Part shown: positions 41,005 to 50,044 of the stretch, in pieces
Layout of the letters: every line of letters begins with the position of its first letter
Numbering within the stretch: the stretch's first letter is position 1
Assembly (NCBI RefSeq): GCF_015704865.1
Contig: NZ_JADQTO010000002.1
Span: 186,001 to 250,000, forward strand
Source of the DNA: Actinoplanes aureus
GTDB lineage: Bacteria; Actinomycetota; Actinomycetes; Mycobacteriales; Micromonosporaceae
DNA length: 64,000 bases
Direction of reading: 5' to 3'
Position numbers and translations under genes: made by a program
Notes under the pieces: generated by a model
What the model saw: the letters and a program-made list of their open reading frames with translations, nothing else
Database searches by the model: none
Told to the model about the DNA's origin: nothing

Positions 41005-43568
41005 GCGGGCAAGTGTGGCAGAGGCGTGTGACCGCCGCCGGACGCCCTTCTGACCGGTAGCCGGACGACGGACCCGGCGTCGTGCAGTGCGGCCGCGAGC
41101 ACGCCGGGCTGTCCTCCGGAGCCGCGCTGGAGCACGCCGAGGAAGCGCGCCGCCGAGTACGGCCGTGCGAAGAGTTGCCCCTGGCCGGCGAGGCAGCCCA
41201 GCTCCCACAGGGCGCGGCGCTGCGGTTCGCTCTCCACCCCCTCGGCGATGACCGTGAGGTGCAGGTTGCGGGCCAGGTCGACGGTCGTCCGGATCACCGC
41301 GGCGGCCTCGGTGGAGGTCTCGACGGCGGCGACGAACTCGCGGTCGATCTTCAACTGGTGCACCGGGATGCGGGAGAGCACCGAGAGCGACGAGACACCG
41401 GTCCCGAAGTCGTCGATCGCCAGGCGTACCCCGGCGTTGCGCAGTTCGGCGAGAGTACGTTCGACGACGTCGAGCTGGCTGATCGTGAGCGTCTCGGTGA
41501 GTTCCAGGATGAGCCGGTTCGGTGGCACCTCGTGGCGGCCGAGCCGGGCGAGAACCGCCTCGGGGAACGTCGGGTCGAGCAGGCTGCGCGGGGAGACGTT
41601 GACCGCGACCGGCAGGTCGAACCCGGCTTCCCGCCAGGACTGCATGGCGATCAGCGACTGCTCGAGGACCGCGTCGGCGAACGCGGGCAGCTGACCGGAG
41701 CGTTCCACCGTCTCCAGGAACTGCACCGGCGTGAGACTGCCCTGGTCGGGGTGGTGCCATCGGGCGAGGGCCTCGGCGGCCACGACCTCGCCGGTGCCCA
41801 GGTCGACGATCGGCTGGAAGTCCACGTTGAACTCGTGCTCGGCGACCGCCCGGCGCAGTTCGCCGGTGAGCATGAGCCGTTCCAGGTCGGCGGTGTCGCG
41901 GGCGTGCGCGTAGACCACGGTCGGCTCGCAGGAGCGTTTCGCCTGGTACATGGCGATGTCGGCGCGGCGCATCAGCTCTTCGACGCTGCCCGTGCCGGCC
42001 GCCAGGGCGATGCCGCCGGCCGCCTCGACGGTGATCTTCATGCCTTCCACCTCGATGCCCGGGTCGAGGGCGGCCAGCATGCCGGTGGCCCGGTGGTTCG
42101 CCAGGGCCGGGGTGGGCAGGCCGGTGAGCAGCACGGCGAACTCGTCGCCGCCGAGCCGGGCGACCAGGTCACCGGGCGCGGCCGAGTCGCGCAGGCGGTT
42201 CGCCACCTGCCGCAGCACGTCGTCGCCGGCGGCGTGCCCGAGAGTGTCGTTGACCTCTTTGAAGTGGTTGAGGTCGATCAGCAGCAGGGCGAACATGCCG
42301 TCGTGGCCGGCGGCCTGCAGGAGTTGGTCGGCGCGGTCGTAGAGGCGGCGGCGGTTGGCCAGGCCGGTGAGCGGGTCGTGCGAGGCGGCGTGGGCGTTCT
42401 CCGCGGCGATTCGAGCCAGCTCGGCGTACGCCTCCGCGTTGCGGATCGCGGTGCAGATGGCGGAGGCGAAAGTACGCAGCTTGTACTGCTCGACCTCGGT
42501 GAGCCGGACCACACCGCCGAAGCGGAGCCGTAGCACTCCGACCCGCACGCTGCCGTCGTGCGCGACCAGGTCGACGGTGGTCTCGTACCGCGGCGCCGGA
42601 TCCCTGCCGAGCGGGCCGTCGGAGAGGATCTGACTCTCGGTGGCCCGGACCGTGCGGCCGGCGCCGGGGAGGTCGATCGCGGCCTCGGCGGCCGAGAAGA
42701 TCTGCGCGGCCCGAGTGGTCGCCGAGTGCAGGACCTGGGTGAGGTCGACGGCGTTCAGCTCATCGGTGGCCTTGGCCAGGCGCTGCCAGGACTCCCGTTC
42801 CTCGCGGGTACGGACGCTGCGGGACTGCCACAGGTGCATACAAGCCACAACGAGCGGGACGACGAGGAGGACCAGCAGGCTGAGGTCGCTGGCGAGGACG
42901 CCGATCATCAGCAGCGCCGTGCCGAGCCGGAAGAGATAGCCGACGAGCTTGATGCCGAGGTTGTGGAGGGCGGCTTTTCTGATGCTCGAACCGGTGCTCG
43001 TCGCCATCACCGGCAGATAGGCCAACTGGTCCACGAGGATGGCGGCGCAGAGCGCGAGCGTGGTCTCGACGATCGTCAGTGGCGGATCGGTCAAACTCGG
43101 CTGGACTCCGAGAGCGATGAAGACCCAGGCCGCGGCGCTGGCCGTCAGTGACTCCTTGGCGATCGCGAACACCGTCTTCATCGGCCCGCGCCACGTCAGG
43201 AGCTTGACGATCGTCGCGCCGATCACGGCGCAGAGGACCACCCATGGGGCCGGCAACAGCACCAGACCGACCAGGACCGGTATTTCGCCCCAGGTCGAGA
43301 TGTCCAAAGTGGATCGGAGGCGCACGTAAATCCGGACCCGGTTGGCGATGACCACCAGCAGGGTCATCGTGGCCAGTACTGCCAGGCTGGGTATGGGTTG
43401 TGGATGCGCGATGGCATACGCGGTGATCGCTGCCGCGGCACCGGTCCCGAAAACGACGACGAGACCGACGAGCAGCCGAAGCCGCTGATCGGTCGCGTCG
43501 TCGTTGGTGCGGGTCTCAGTCATCGGATCCTGGTCGCCGAGTGCGACGGTGTCGTCGCTCGGACTCAC
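41001..43568 (-). CDS. Membrane GGDEF-EAL c-di-GMP turnover protein
   Basis: An 855-residue protein (a later start at ATG 43523 is possible). Residues about 30-230 form about seven membrane segments resembling a MASE-type sensor, followed by a GAF-like region (about 250-375), a GGDEF domain (about 390-560) and an EAL domain (about 575-820). GGDEF is intact (RLGGDEFAVL). The EAL domain retains EALARW, LTETLT, DDFGTGVSSL, LKIDREFV and EGVES, so both cyclase and phosphodiesterase activity are possible. The signal sensed by the membrane part is unknown. Coupled to the downstream GT87 gene. Confidence 0.93.
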   Translation of the reverse strand: MSPSDDTVALGDQDPMTETRTNDDATDQRLRLLVGLVVVFGTGAAAAITAYAIAHPQPIPSLAVLATMTLLVVIANRVRIYVRLRSTLDISTWGEIPVLVGLVLLPAPWVVLCAVIGATIVKLLTWRGPMKTVFAIAKESLTASAAAWVFIALGVQPSLTDPPLTIVETTLALCAAILVDQLAYLPVMATSTGSSIRKAALHNLGIKLVGYLFRLGTALLMIGVLASDLSLLVLLVVPLVVACMHLWQSRSVRTREERESWQRLAKATDELNAVDLTQVLHSATTRAAQIFSAAEAAIDLPGAGRTVRATESQILSDGPLGRDPAPRYETTVDLVAHDGSVRVGVLRLRFGGVVRLTEVEQYKLRTFASAICTAIRNAEAYAELARIAAENAHAASHDPLTGLANRRRLYDRADQLLQAAGHDGMFALLLIDLNHFKEVNDTLGHAAGDDVLRQVANRLRDSAAPGDLVARLGGDEFAVLLTGLPTPALANHRATGMLAALDPGIEVEGMKITVEAAGGIALAAGTGSVEELMRRADIAMYQAKRSCEPTVVYAHARDTADLERLMLTGELRRAVAEHEFNVDFQPIVDLGTGEVVAAEALARWHHPDQGSLTPVQFLETVERSGQLPAFADAVLEQSLIAMQSWREAGFDLPVAVNVSPRSLLDPTFPEAVLARLGRHEVPPNRLILELTETLTISQLDVVERTLAELRNAGVRLAIDDFGTGVSSLSVLSRIPVHQLKIDREFVAAVETSTEAAAVIRTTVDLARNLHLTVIAEGVESEPQRRALWELGCLAGQGQLFARPYSAARFLGVLQRGSGGQPGVLAAALHDAGSVVRLPVRRASGGGHTPLPHLPA

Positions 43569-43974
43569 GGTAATGGATGCGCGACTTTGCGCGCATCTAG
43601 CAATTCAGCCCCACTCAGATTGCCGCATTATGGTTCTCCTCGTCCGTGCCGAGCGCCGGGACTTCGCGGGTCCGCCGGCGTCGCTGCCCTTGCATGTCCG
43701 TCGCGACAGGACAGAAGTTAGGGCCTGAGACGTGTCTGTTTCAAGTGGATCGTGTCGGTATGCGCAAAATGCGATAACCGGGGAATGTTCCGTCACGCAC
43801 AGTTTCTGAATAGAAACTCAATGCAATGAAACTGTCGGTGGTCACCTATTCTCGCTGACCGCGCAACGTGCGTGAGCAGTGCCGGAAGCATGACGGCTGC
43901 TTATGGACAAAGTGTGAAGCCGATACGGCGAAGACGCGAACGCGGTGCCGGCTCCCGCTCTATAAGCTCCCGGT
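43569..43974. other. 406-bp divergent intergenic region
   Basis: Separates the GGDEF-EAL gene (minus) from moaC (plus) and is AT-richer than the neighbouring genes. It contains the inverted repeat AGTTTC-N6-GAAACT (43801-43818), with another GAAACTG at 43828-43834. I did not recognise a molybdenum-cofactor riboswitch upstream of moaC. No gene is evident. Confidence 0.6.
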
Positions 43975-44466
43975 ATGCCCCAGGAATTCCAGCTGACCCA
44001 CGTCGACGAGGCCGGTGCGGCCCGCATGGTCGACGTGTCCGCCAAGGCGGTGAGCGACCGGCGCGCGGTTGCCGCCGGCCGTGTCCGTACCACCGCCGAG
44101 GTCATCGAACTGCTGCGCCGCGACGGCCTGCCGAAGGGTGACGCGCTCGCGGTGGCCCGGCTGGCCGGGATCATGGGAGCCAAGAAGACGCCCGATCTGA
44201 TTCCGCTGTGTCACCCGATCGGGCTGCACGGCGTCACCGTGGAACTGGAGCCCACCGACACCACCGTGGAGATCACCGCGACCACCAAGACCGCGGACCG
44301 GACCGGTGTCGAGATGGAGGCGCTCACCGCCGTCGCCACGGCCGGCCTCGCGATGATCGACATGATCAAGGCGGTTGATCCGGCCGCCAGCCTGGAAGCG
44401 GTCCGGGTGCTGCGCAAGCAGGGCGGGAAAACCGGGGATTGGGTACGCCCGGAGGACCGCCCATGA
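43975..44466 (+). CDS. moaC: Cyclic pyranopterin monophosphate synthase MoaC
   Basis: A 163-residue MoaC, the second enzyme of molybdenum cofactor synthesis, acting with MoaA (encoded at 59.4 kb). Motifs: MVDVSAKAVSDRRAVAAG, GIMGAKKTPDLIPLCHPIGL and TGVEMEALTAVATAGLAMIDMIKA. The ATG has little SD sequence. Start of the coupled moaC-mog-moeA-moaE operon. Confidence 0.96.
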   Translation: MPQEFQLTHVDEAGAARMVDVSAKAVSDRRAVAAGRVRTTAEVIELLRRDGLPKGDALAVARLAGIMGAKKTPDLIPLCHPIGLHGVTVELEPTDTTVEITATTKTADRTGVEMEALTAVATAGLAMIDMIKAVDPAASLEAVRVLRKQGGKTGDWVRPEDRP

Positions 44467-44930
44467 AAGCCCGGGTGATCGTCGCGTCCAACCGAGCGGC
44501 AGCCGGTGTGTACGCCGACACCAGTGGCCCACGCCTCGTCACCGGCCTGCGGGAGCTGGGTTGTGAGGTGGACGAGCCGGTGGTCGTACCGGACGGCGAC
44601 CCGGTGGCGCAGGCGTTGCGGGTGGCCGTCGCCGACGGTGTGGACGTGGTGCTGACCAGCGGCGGCACCGGCGTCACCCCGACCGACCGCACCCCGGAGG
44701 CGACCCGCGGGCTGCTCGACTTCGAGATCCCGGGCATCGCCGAGGCGATTCGCGCGTACAGCCGGGACCGGGTGCCGGCCGCGGCCCTGTCCCGTGGACT
44801 GGCCGGGGTGGCCGGGCGGACCCTGATCGTCAACCTGCCCGGATCGACGGGTGGGGCCAAGGACGGCCTCGCTGTCCTGGGCCCGTTGTTGGCGCACACC
44901 GTCGACCAGATCCGGGGCGGGGATCACTAG
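44463..44930 (+). CDS. mog: Molybdopterin adenylyltransferase (MogA/MoaB family)
   Basis: A 155-residue MogA/MoaB fold protein with the ligand-binding motifs TSGGTGVTPTDRTPEAT (about residue 60) and NLPGSTGGAKDGL (about 125). It adenylates molybdopterin before metal insertion by MoeA. ATG 44463 overlaps the moaC stop (ATGA). Whether it should be named mogA or moaB cannot be decided from sequence alone. Confidence 0.92.
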   Translation: MKARVIVASNRAAAGVYADTSGPRLVTGLRELGCEVDEPVVVPDGDPVAQALRVAVADGVDVVLTSGGTGVTPTDRTPEATRGLLDFEIPGIAEAIRAYSRDRVPAAALSRGLAGVAGRTLIVNLPGSTGGAKDGLAVLGPLLAHTVDQIRGGDH

Positions 44931-44940
44931 TCTGTCTCTT

Positions 44941-46164
44941 GTGAGCGCTGACCAGAACCTTCCGGTCGACTGGGAGCAGGCCCGCCGCCTGGCCTACCAG
45001 GCGGGCCGGGCCGCGGCGGCCGGTGCCGAGGAGATTCCGCTGACGGCGGCCGACGGCCGGACCCTGGCCGAGCCGCTGCGCGCCCTCACCGACCTGCCCG
45101 CCTTCCCCACCTCGAGCATCGACGGCTGGGCGGTGCGTGGATCCGCCCCGTGGCGGCCGGTCGGCCGGGTGCTGGCCGGTGGCTCGCCGCCGCCGCTCGC
45201 CGGTGACGGCACCTGCGTCGAGATCGCCACCGGCGCCATGGTTCCGGACGGCGCCACCGCGCTGGTCCGGATCGAGGACTCCACCACCGACGACGACGGC
45301 CTGGTCTCCGGCGAGCCGCGGCGGATTCCGGACTGGCGTCTGCCCGGTGAGGAGGCCCACCGCGGCGAGGAGCTGATGCCGACCGGCACGGCGGTCGACC
45401 CGGCGGTCATCGGCGTGGCGGCCACCTGCGGATTCGAGAGCCTCCGGGTGTTACCGGAACCGCGTGCGGCGCTCCTGGTCTTCGGCGACGAACTGCTCAC
45501 CGCCGGCCCGCCCGGTGCCGGCCGGGTCCGGGACTCCCTCGGCCCGCAGGTGCCCGGCTGGCTGCGCCGCTACGGTGCGACCGTCACCGGGGTCACCGGG
45601 CCGGTCAAGGACACCCTGGTCGCGCACCTGGACGCCATCCGCGCCGGACTGGAGGTCGCGGACCTGGTCTGCACCACCGGCGGCACCATGCACGGCCCGG
45701 TCGATCACCTGCATCCCGCGCTCGCCGAACTGGGCGGCGAGTACATCGTGAACACCGTCGCGGTGCGCCCGGGCTTCCCGATGCTGCTGGCCCGGGTGCC
45801 CGGGCCGGACGGGCGGCCGCGCTTCCTCGCCGGCCTCCCCGGCAACCCGCAGTCCGCGGTGATCGCGCTGGTCACGCTCGTCGCGCCGCTGCTGGCCGGG
45901 CTCCGCGGGCGCCCTCTGCCGGAGTTGCCCCGGGTCGAGGCGGCGACCGACGTGCCCGGACGCGGCGACTTCACCCACCTGGCCCTGGCCGCCCTGGACG
46001 CCGACGGCCGTGCCGCCACCCCGGTCGGGCACGTCGGGTCGGCGATGCTGCGCGGCCTGGCCAACGCGCACGGCTTCGTCGTCGTCCGTCCCGGTACCCG
46101 GGCCACGGCCGGCGACCTGGTTCCCTTCCTGCCCCTTCCGCTGACGCCCGGGGAGCGATCGTGA
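44941..46164 (+). CDS. moeA: Molybdopterin molybdenumtransferase MoeA
   Basis: A 407-residue MoeA that inserts molybdate into adenylated molybdopterin. Motifs: SSIDGWAVRG (about residue 60), the MoCF-binding CTTGGTMHGPVD (about 240; many homologues have GGVSxG), and LPGNPQSA (about 300). GTG 44941 follows mog by 10 bp. The stop overlaps the moaE start. Confidence 0.94.
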   Translation: MSADQNLPVDWEQARRLAYQAGRAAAAGAEEIPLTAADGRTLAEPLRALTDLPAFPTSSIDGWAVRGSAPWRPVGRVLAGGSPPPLAGDGTCVEIATGAMVPDGATALVRIEDSTTDDDGLVSGEPRRIPDWRLPGEEAHRGEELMPTGTAVDPAVIGVAATCGFESLRVLPEPRAALLVFGDELLTAGPPGAGRVRDSLGPQVPGWLRRYGATVTGVTGPVKDTLVAHLDAIRAGLEVADLVCTTGGTMHGPVDHLHPALAELGGEYIVNTVAVRPGFPMLLARVPGPDGRPRFLAGLPGNPQSAVIALVTLVAPLLAGLRGRPLPELPRVEAATDVPGRGDFTHLALAALDADGRAATPVGHVGSAMLRGLANAHGFVVVRPGTRATAGDLVPFLPLPLTPGERS

Positions 46165-46592
46165 CAGTTTCCGCTGGTGTGGCGCGTGCAGAGGTCGTCG
46201 ACGAGACGCTGGACCTCGCCGCGCACGAGGCCGCCGTCGCCGACCGGCGGGCCGGCGCCGTCGTCTCCTTCCAGGGTGTGGTCCGCGACCACGACCACGG
46301 GCGTGGGGTGACCCTGCTGGAGTACGAGGGCCACCCGAGTGCCGCCGCGATCCTGCGTGAGGTGGCCGAGGAGATCGCTGCCGACCCGGACGTCTACGCC
46401 GTGGCCGTGTCACACCGGATCGGCCGGCTGGAGATCGGTGACGTCGCGCTGGTCGCCGCGGTCAGCACCGCACACCGGGCGGCGGCGTTCACGGCCTGTG
46501 CCCGCCTGGTCGACGAGGTCAAGGCCCGGCTGCCGATCTGGAAGCGGCAGGTCTTCCTGGACGGCACCGACGAGTGGGTGAACTGCCCCTAA
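46161..46592 (+). CDS. moaE: Molybdopterin synthase catalytic subunit MoaE
   Basis: A 143-residue MoaE. The motifs VVSFQGVVRDHDHGRGVTLLEYEGHP, HRIGRLEIGDVALVAAVS and the catalytic lysine region LPIWKRQ are intact. GTG 46161 overlaps the moeA stop (GTGA). Its sulfur-carrier partner MoaD is encoded 12 kb away at 58.1-58.4 kb. The 3' end overlaps the convergent GT87 gene by 4 bp. Confidence 0.96.
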   Translation: MTVSAGVARAEVVDETLDLAAHEAAVADRRAGAVVSFQGVVRDHDHGRGVTLLEYEGHPSAAAILREVAEEIAADPDVYAVAVSHRIGRLEIGDVALVAAVSTAHRAAAFTACARLVDEVKARLPIWKRQVFLDGTDEWVNCP

Positions 46593-47920
46593 CCGCCTCT
46601 CGGCACCGGGATGGCCGCCGGCTTCTTCGCGGGCCGGAGTTCCGGGATCGCCGGTGCGCTGCCGTACCGCCAGGGCAGTGCGTTGACCAGCACGATCAGT
46701 GCCAGCGCGGTGGCGTTCCAGCCGTACGCCCAGAGCGGGCCGGCGACCAGCAGGCCATAGCCGAGCAGGGCGGCCACGGCGAAACCGGCGCCGGCGAAAC
46801 GAGCCGAGCGGGGCAGTCGCGCGCTCAACCGGCGGCGCGTCGCCGTGTCCGCCAGGATCAGCACAGCCGGGATCAGCCAGACCGTCTCCGCCTGCCCGGT
46901 GACCGGACCGGCCACCGCGCAGGTCAGTGCGACCAGGGTGAACGCGGCGATCTCGTCACCGTCGGCGTGGGCCGAGCGGGCCCGGATCAGGCCGACCGCC
47001 AGCACCAGCACGCCGAACGAGAACCAGACCAGCACCGGCGGCGCGGAGAACCCGTACAGCCGGGCCAGCACGCCGGCCAGTGACTGGTTGTCGGGTGTGC
47101 TGATCGGGGCGGCCCGGTCCAGCTCCCACAGGGCCGTGCCGTACCAGGTCAGGGTCTCGTCGGGGGCTAACAGCAGCATGCCGAGCGTCACCGTGGCGGC
47201 CGTGGCGAGCGCGGTGAGGGCGGCCCGCCGCTGCCGGGTGAGCAGCAGGTAGCCGATGAACAGGACCGGAGCGGCCGCGAGCGCGGTGGCCAGGCCGGTG
47301 CCGGCTCCGGCCCACGCGCCGGTTGCCCAGACGCGGCGCAGCCGGTGGCGGAGGGAGCGGTCCGGTAGCGTCCGCGATGCCCTCCGGGCCGGCCACCAGG
47401 TCGCCCGGCTGCGGGTCCAGGCGGCTCGGCGCAGTGCCACCAGATCGGCCACCACCAGGCCGAAAAGCAGGAGGTCGGTGCGGCCGAGGCCGAGCGTGGC
47501 GCGTACCGGGCTGGTGAGCATGGCCAGAGCCGCGATGGTGAGCACGACCATGGCACGCCGGTGGCCGTAGCGGCGTGCGATCGGGCCGGCCAGCACCACC
47601 GACGCCAGCACCAGGGCGGCGACGCTCGCCAGCGCGAGCAACGAGCCGGCGGCGGGTAGCGGCAGGACGGCGAGAGGGGCCAGCAGCAGCGCGAGAGCCG
47701 GGGAGAGGGCGGCTCTGGTCTCGCCGCCGGGGGCTTGGTAGTCGTACAGGCCGTCGCCGGCCGTCCAGCCCCGGATCGCGGCCAGGTCGACGGAGAGCGT
47801 GCTCAGGCCGTACCGATGAAGGGAAAGGGTGATGATCGCGAGCGCGCCCAGACCGCCGAGCGCGACCATCGCGAACCTCGTGCGCGCAGCGCGACGCACA
47901 CCTCTGTCGATTGCCGGCAT
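46589..47920 (-). CDS. GT87-family membrane glycosyltransferase
   Basis: A 443-residue polytopic protein resembling alpha-1,2-mannosyltransferases of the PimE/GT87 type. The first loop holds VDLAAIRGWTAGDGLYDY, with the conserved Asp that is catalytic in this family. LGLGRTDLLLFGLVVADL matches the GQxN-type helix region, and STPDNQSLAGVLARL matches the family NQS motif. It is expressed from the region at 47.9-48.17 kb, which carries a long-spaced inverted repeat. ATG 47920 is preferred over the longer frame from 48007. Confidence 0.8.
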   Translation of the reverse strand: MPAIDRGVRRAARTRFAMVALGGLGALAIITLSLHRYGLSTLSVDLAAIRGWTAGDGLYDYQAPGGETRAALSPALALLLAPLAVLPLPAAGSLLALASVAALVLASVVLAGPIARRYGHRRAMVVLTIAALAMLTSPVRATLGLGRTDLLLFGLVVADLVALRRAAWTRSRATWWPARRASRTLPDRSLRHRLRRVWATGAWAGAGTGLATALAAAPVLFIGYLLLTRQRRAALTALATAATVTLGMLLLAPDETLTWYGTALWELDRAAPISTPDNQSLAGVLARLYGFSAPPVLVWFSFGVLVLAVGLIRARSAHADGDEIAAFTLVALTCAVAGPVTGQAETVWLIPAVLILADTATRRRLSARLPRSARFAGAGFAVAALLGYGLLVAGPLWAYGWNATALALIVLVNALPWRYGSAPAIPELRPAKKPAAIPVPRGG

Positions 47921-48069
47921 GGCGCGACCCCCGTCTCGTCCCCCGGGCACGGCACGGCCCGCCGCTCTGCCCCGCCCGGTGCGATGGAACGAAACGGGCG
48001 GGAGCATCGGCAGGTCGCAAGCCGGGCGGAAGCGAGCTTAGAAGGCGCAGACCGACCGCGCGGCCCCTC

Positions 48070-48121
48070 GTCCGCTTTAACGCAAAGCCTGCTTATAGGT
48101 TGTTATCCGGGTAAAGCGGAC
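48070..48121. promoter_or_regulatory. Inverted repeat upstream of the GT87 gene
   Basis: GTCCGCTTTA (48070-48079) and TAAAGCGGAC (48112-48121) are perfect 10-bp inverted arms around a 32-bp AT-richer spacer that includes TTATAGG. They lie 150-200 bp upstream of the GT87 start. A dimeric regulator binding two half-sites, or looping, would fit. Confidence 0.55.
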
Positions 48122-48167
48122 AGGTTACGGCGCACACCAGGTGTGCGATGGGCGGCCGGGTAGGGGC

Positions 48168-48713
48168 TCAGCCCGGCAGCTTGCGGCCGGCGGCTGCCGA
48201 GACCGCCGCGATCTTGGCTTCGCGCTTGGCGGTACGCACAGCGCGTCGCACCGACCGCTGGCTCCGGTCCACGGCGTGGGTCGTGCGGTACCGCAGGCTC
48301 GGCCGGCCCTCGGTGTCCGCCGCGGCGAGCAGCAGACCGCCGAGCAGGCCGAGGTTCTTCAGGAAGTGGACCTGCTGGCCGGCCCGCTCCTCCTTCGGCA
48401 CCGACCAGAACGGATGGCCGGCGACCGTGGTCGGGATCAGTCCGGCCGCCAGCACCGCCGCGGCGGGACGGGTGAAATGCCCGGTGGCCAGGGCCAACCC
48501 GGCCGCCACATCGGCCGCGGCCTTCACCCGGACCAGGGTTTCCGGATCGGTGGGCAAGCGGGGATCGGTCTTCTCCAGCAGTGGACCCACCCGATCGGTG
48601 ACCCGGCGAGCCGCTTGGATGCGGCCGTCACCGGGACTGATCAGCACGCGGACCCCGCTGATCACGAAGATCGAGGCGAGCATGGCTCGGGCTGCGGTGC
48701 GTAGGGGCTTCAT
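48168..48713 (-). CDS. DoxX-family membrane protein
   Basis: A 181-residue DoxX/SURF4-like protein. Four hydrophobic segments are visible (AARAMLASIFVISGVRVLI, AAADVAAGLALATG, AAVLAAGLIPTTVAGHPFW, HFLKNLGLLGGLLLAAAD), followed by a basic cytoplasmic tail of about 45 residues. DoxX proteins in actinobacteria are linked to thiol redox and membrane oxidoreductase complexes. The gene follows the AAA ATPase by 28 bp. Confidence 0.85.
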   Translation of the reverse strand: MKPLRTAARAMLASIFVISGVRVLISPGDGRIQAARRVTDRVGPLLEKTDPRLPTDPETLVRVKAAADVAAGLALATGHFTRPAAAVLAAGLIPTTVAGHPFWSVPKEERAGQQVHFLKNLGLLGGLLLAAADTEGRPSLRYRTTHAVDRSQRSVRRAVRTAKREAKIAAVSAAAGRKLPG

Positions 48714-48741
48714 GAAGTTCGTTATACCCGTAACCGGATGA

Positions 48742-49947
48742 CTACACCGGCTGCGTTCTGAGGTAGCGGCCGAAGTGCGGGACGGTGAACGCGACCGTGC
48801 CCCGTTCCCCCGAGTAGATGAGTCCCTTTTTGATCAGCGCGTCCCGAGCCGGGGAGAGGCTGGCCGGCTTGCGTCCCAGAGAGGTCGCGATGTCCGAGGT
48901 CGGCACCGCCGCGTCCATGTCGTTGCCCGGGTCGCTGGAGAGCGCCGCCATGGCCCGCATGTACTCCCGCTCGGCCGGGGTGGCCCGCTCGAACCGGGAG
49001 CCGAAGAAGCCGACCGCCAGCTCGCCTTCGGCTTCGGGCGCGGCGACGCGGACGTCGTCCGCGGTGATCGGCGTCTGTGGCGCGTGGTCCCAGGTCGCTT
49101 TCCCGTACGCCTGAACGAAGTACGGATACCCGCCGGACTTCTCGTAGAGCAGGTCGAGCGCCTCCTGGTCGTAGTCCACGCCCTCGCGCTCGGCCGGAAC
49201 GCCCAGCGCCAGGTCGGCCGCGTCCCGGTCCAGGCGATCGATCCGCTGATACCGGAACAGCCGCTCGGAGTAGGACTTGGCCGCGGACAGCACCGCCGGC
49301 AGGTGCGGCAGCCCGGCACCCACCACGATCAGCGGCGCGCCGAGCTGGGAGAGCTCGTGGCAGGCCGCACAGAGCGCCGACACGTCGGTGGCGCTCAGGT
49401 CCTGCATCTCGTCGATGAACAGGGCGATGCCGGTGCCCACGTCGGTGGCCAGTGATGCGGCGTCGGTGAAGAGCTCGACCAGGTCGATCTCGATGTCACC
49501 GGAGTCGGCGCGGCCCCGGGCCGGCGGCACGTCGATGCCGGGCGCCCAGCGGTCCCGCAGTTTGGCGTTGCCGTCGTTGGCCCGTAGCGCGAACGCCTTG
49601 AGCACACCGAGCACCTCGTCGACCCGGTCCGGGTCGCGGTGGTGCGGGGCCAGCTCGCGGATCGCCATGTGCAGCGCACCGGAGACCGGCCGGCGCAGCG
49701 ACTGGTCGGGCCGGGCCTCGATCTTGCCGGTGCCCCACAGGCGGCCGATCGCCGCCGAGCGAAGCGTGTTGAGCAGCACCGTCTTGCCGACGCCGCGCAG
49801 GCCGGTCAGCACCAGGCTGCGTTCCGGGCGGCCGCGGGCCACACGTTCCAGGACCACGTCGAACGCGTCCAGTTCGCGACCGCGCCCGGCCAGCTCGGGT
49901 GGGCGCTGACCAGCGCCGGGAGCGTACGGGTTCCGCACCGGATCCAT
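48742..49947 (-). CDS. AAA ATPase with winged-helix C-terminus (ORC/STAND-like)
   Basis: A 401-residue P-loop ATPase. It begins RNPYAPGAGQRPPELAGRGRELDAF, with Walker A GLRGVGKT (about residue 50), Walker B IALFIDEMQDL (about 175), and a sensor-1-like VVGAGLPHLP region. The last about 90 residues look like a winged helix (SDIATSLGRKPASLSPARDALIKKGLI, followed by a beta wing). This layout resembles Orc1/Cdc6-like and STAND-type ATPases. Five CTAG-centred motifs lie just upstream, and may be its operator. Function unknown. Confidence 0.78.
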   Translation of the reverse strand: MDPVRNPYAPGAGQRPPELAGRGRELDAFDVVLERVARGRPERSLVLTGLRGVGKTVLLNTLRSAAIGRLWGTGKIEARPDQSLRRPVSGALHMAIRELAPHHRDPDRVDEVLGVLKAFALRANDGNAKLRDRWAPGIDVPPARGRADSGDIEIDLVELFTDAASLATDVGTGIALFIDEMQDLSATDVSALCAACHELSQLGAPLIVVGAGLPHLPAVLSAAKSYSERLFRYQRIDRLDRDAADLALGVPAEREGVDYDQEALDLLYEKSGGYPYFVQAYGKATWDHAPQTPITADDVRVAAPEAEGELAVGFFGSRFERATPAEREYMRAMAALSSDPGNDMDAAVPTSDIATSLGRKPASLSPARDALIKKGLIYSGERGTVAFTVPHFGRYLRTQPV

Positions 49948-49968
49948 GCCGTAGCACAGTATCGGGCC

Positions 49969-50044
49969 GTCTAGCGTGGACGCTAGAGTCCGATCGATTT
50001 CACCCTCTAAAGCTGTCTAGCTCCTGTGCTAGATCTTGCTAGAC
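49969..50044. promoter_or_regulatory. Cluster of five GTCTAGC/GCTAGAC-type motifs
   Basis: CTAG-centred words occur at 49969-49976 (GTCTAGCG), 49981-49988 (CGCTAGAG), 50015-50021 (GTCTAGC), 50028-50033 (GCTAGA) and 50038-50044 (GCTAGAC). The first two form an inverted repeat TCTAGCG-TGGA-CGCTAGA. CTAG is rare in such genomes, so five in 76 bp is striking. The last motif overlaps the stop of the upstream gene. Likely an operator of the AAA ATPase gene. Confidence 0.7.

Noticed and set aside
43780..43975. Molybdenum cofactor riboswitch upstream of moaC
   Set aside because: I could not find the expected helices or conserved blocks; only a short AGTTTC/GAAACT repeat is visible.
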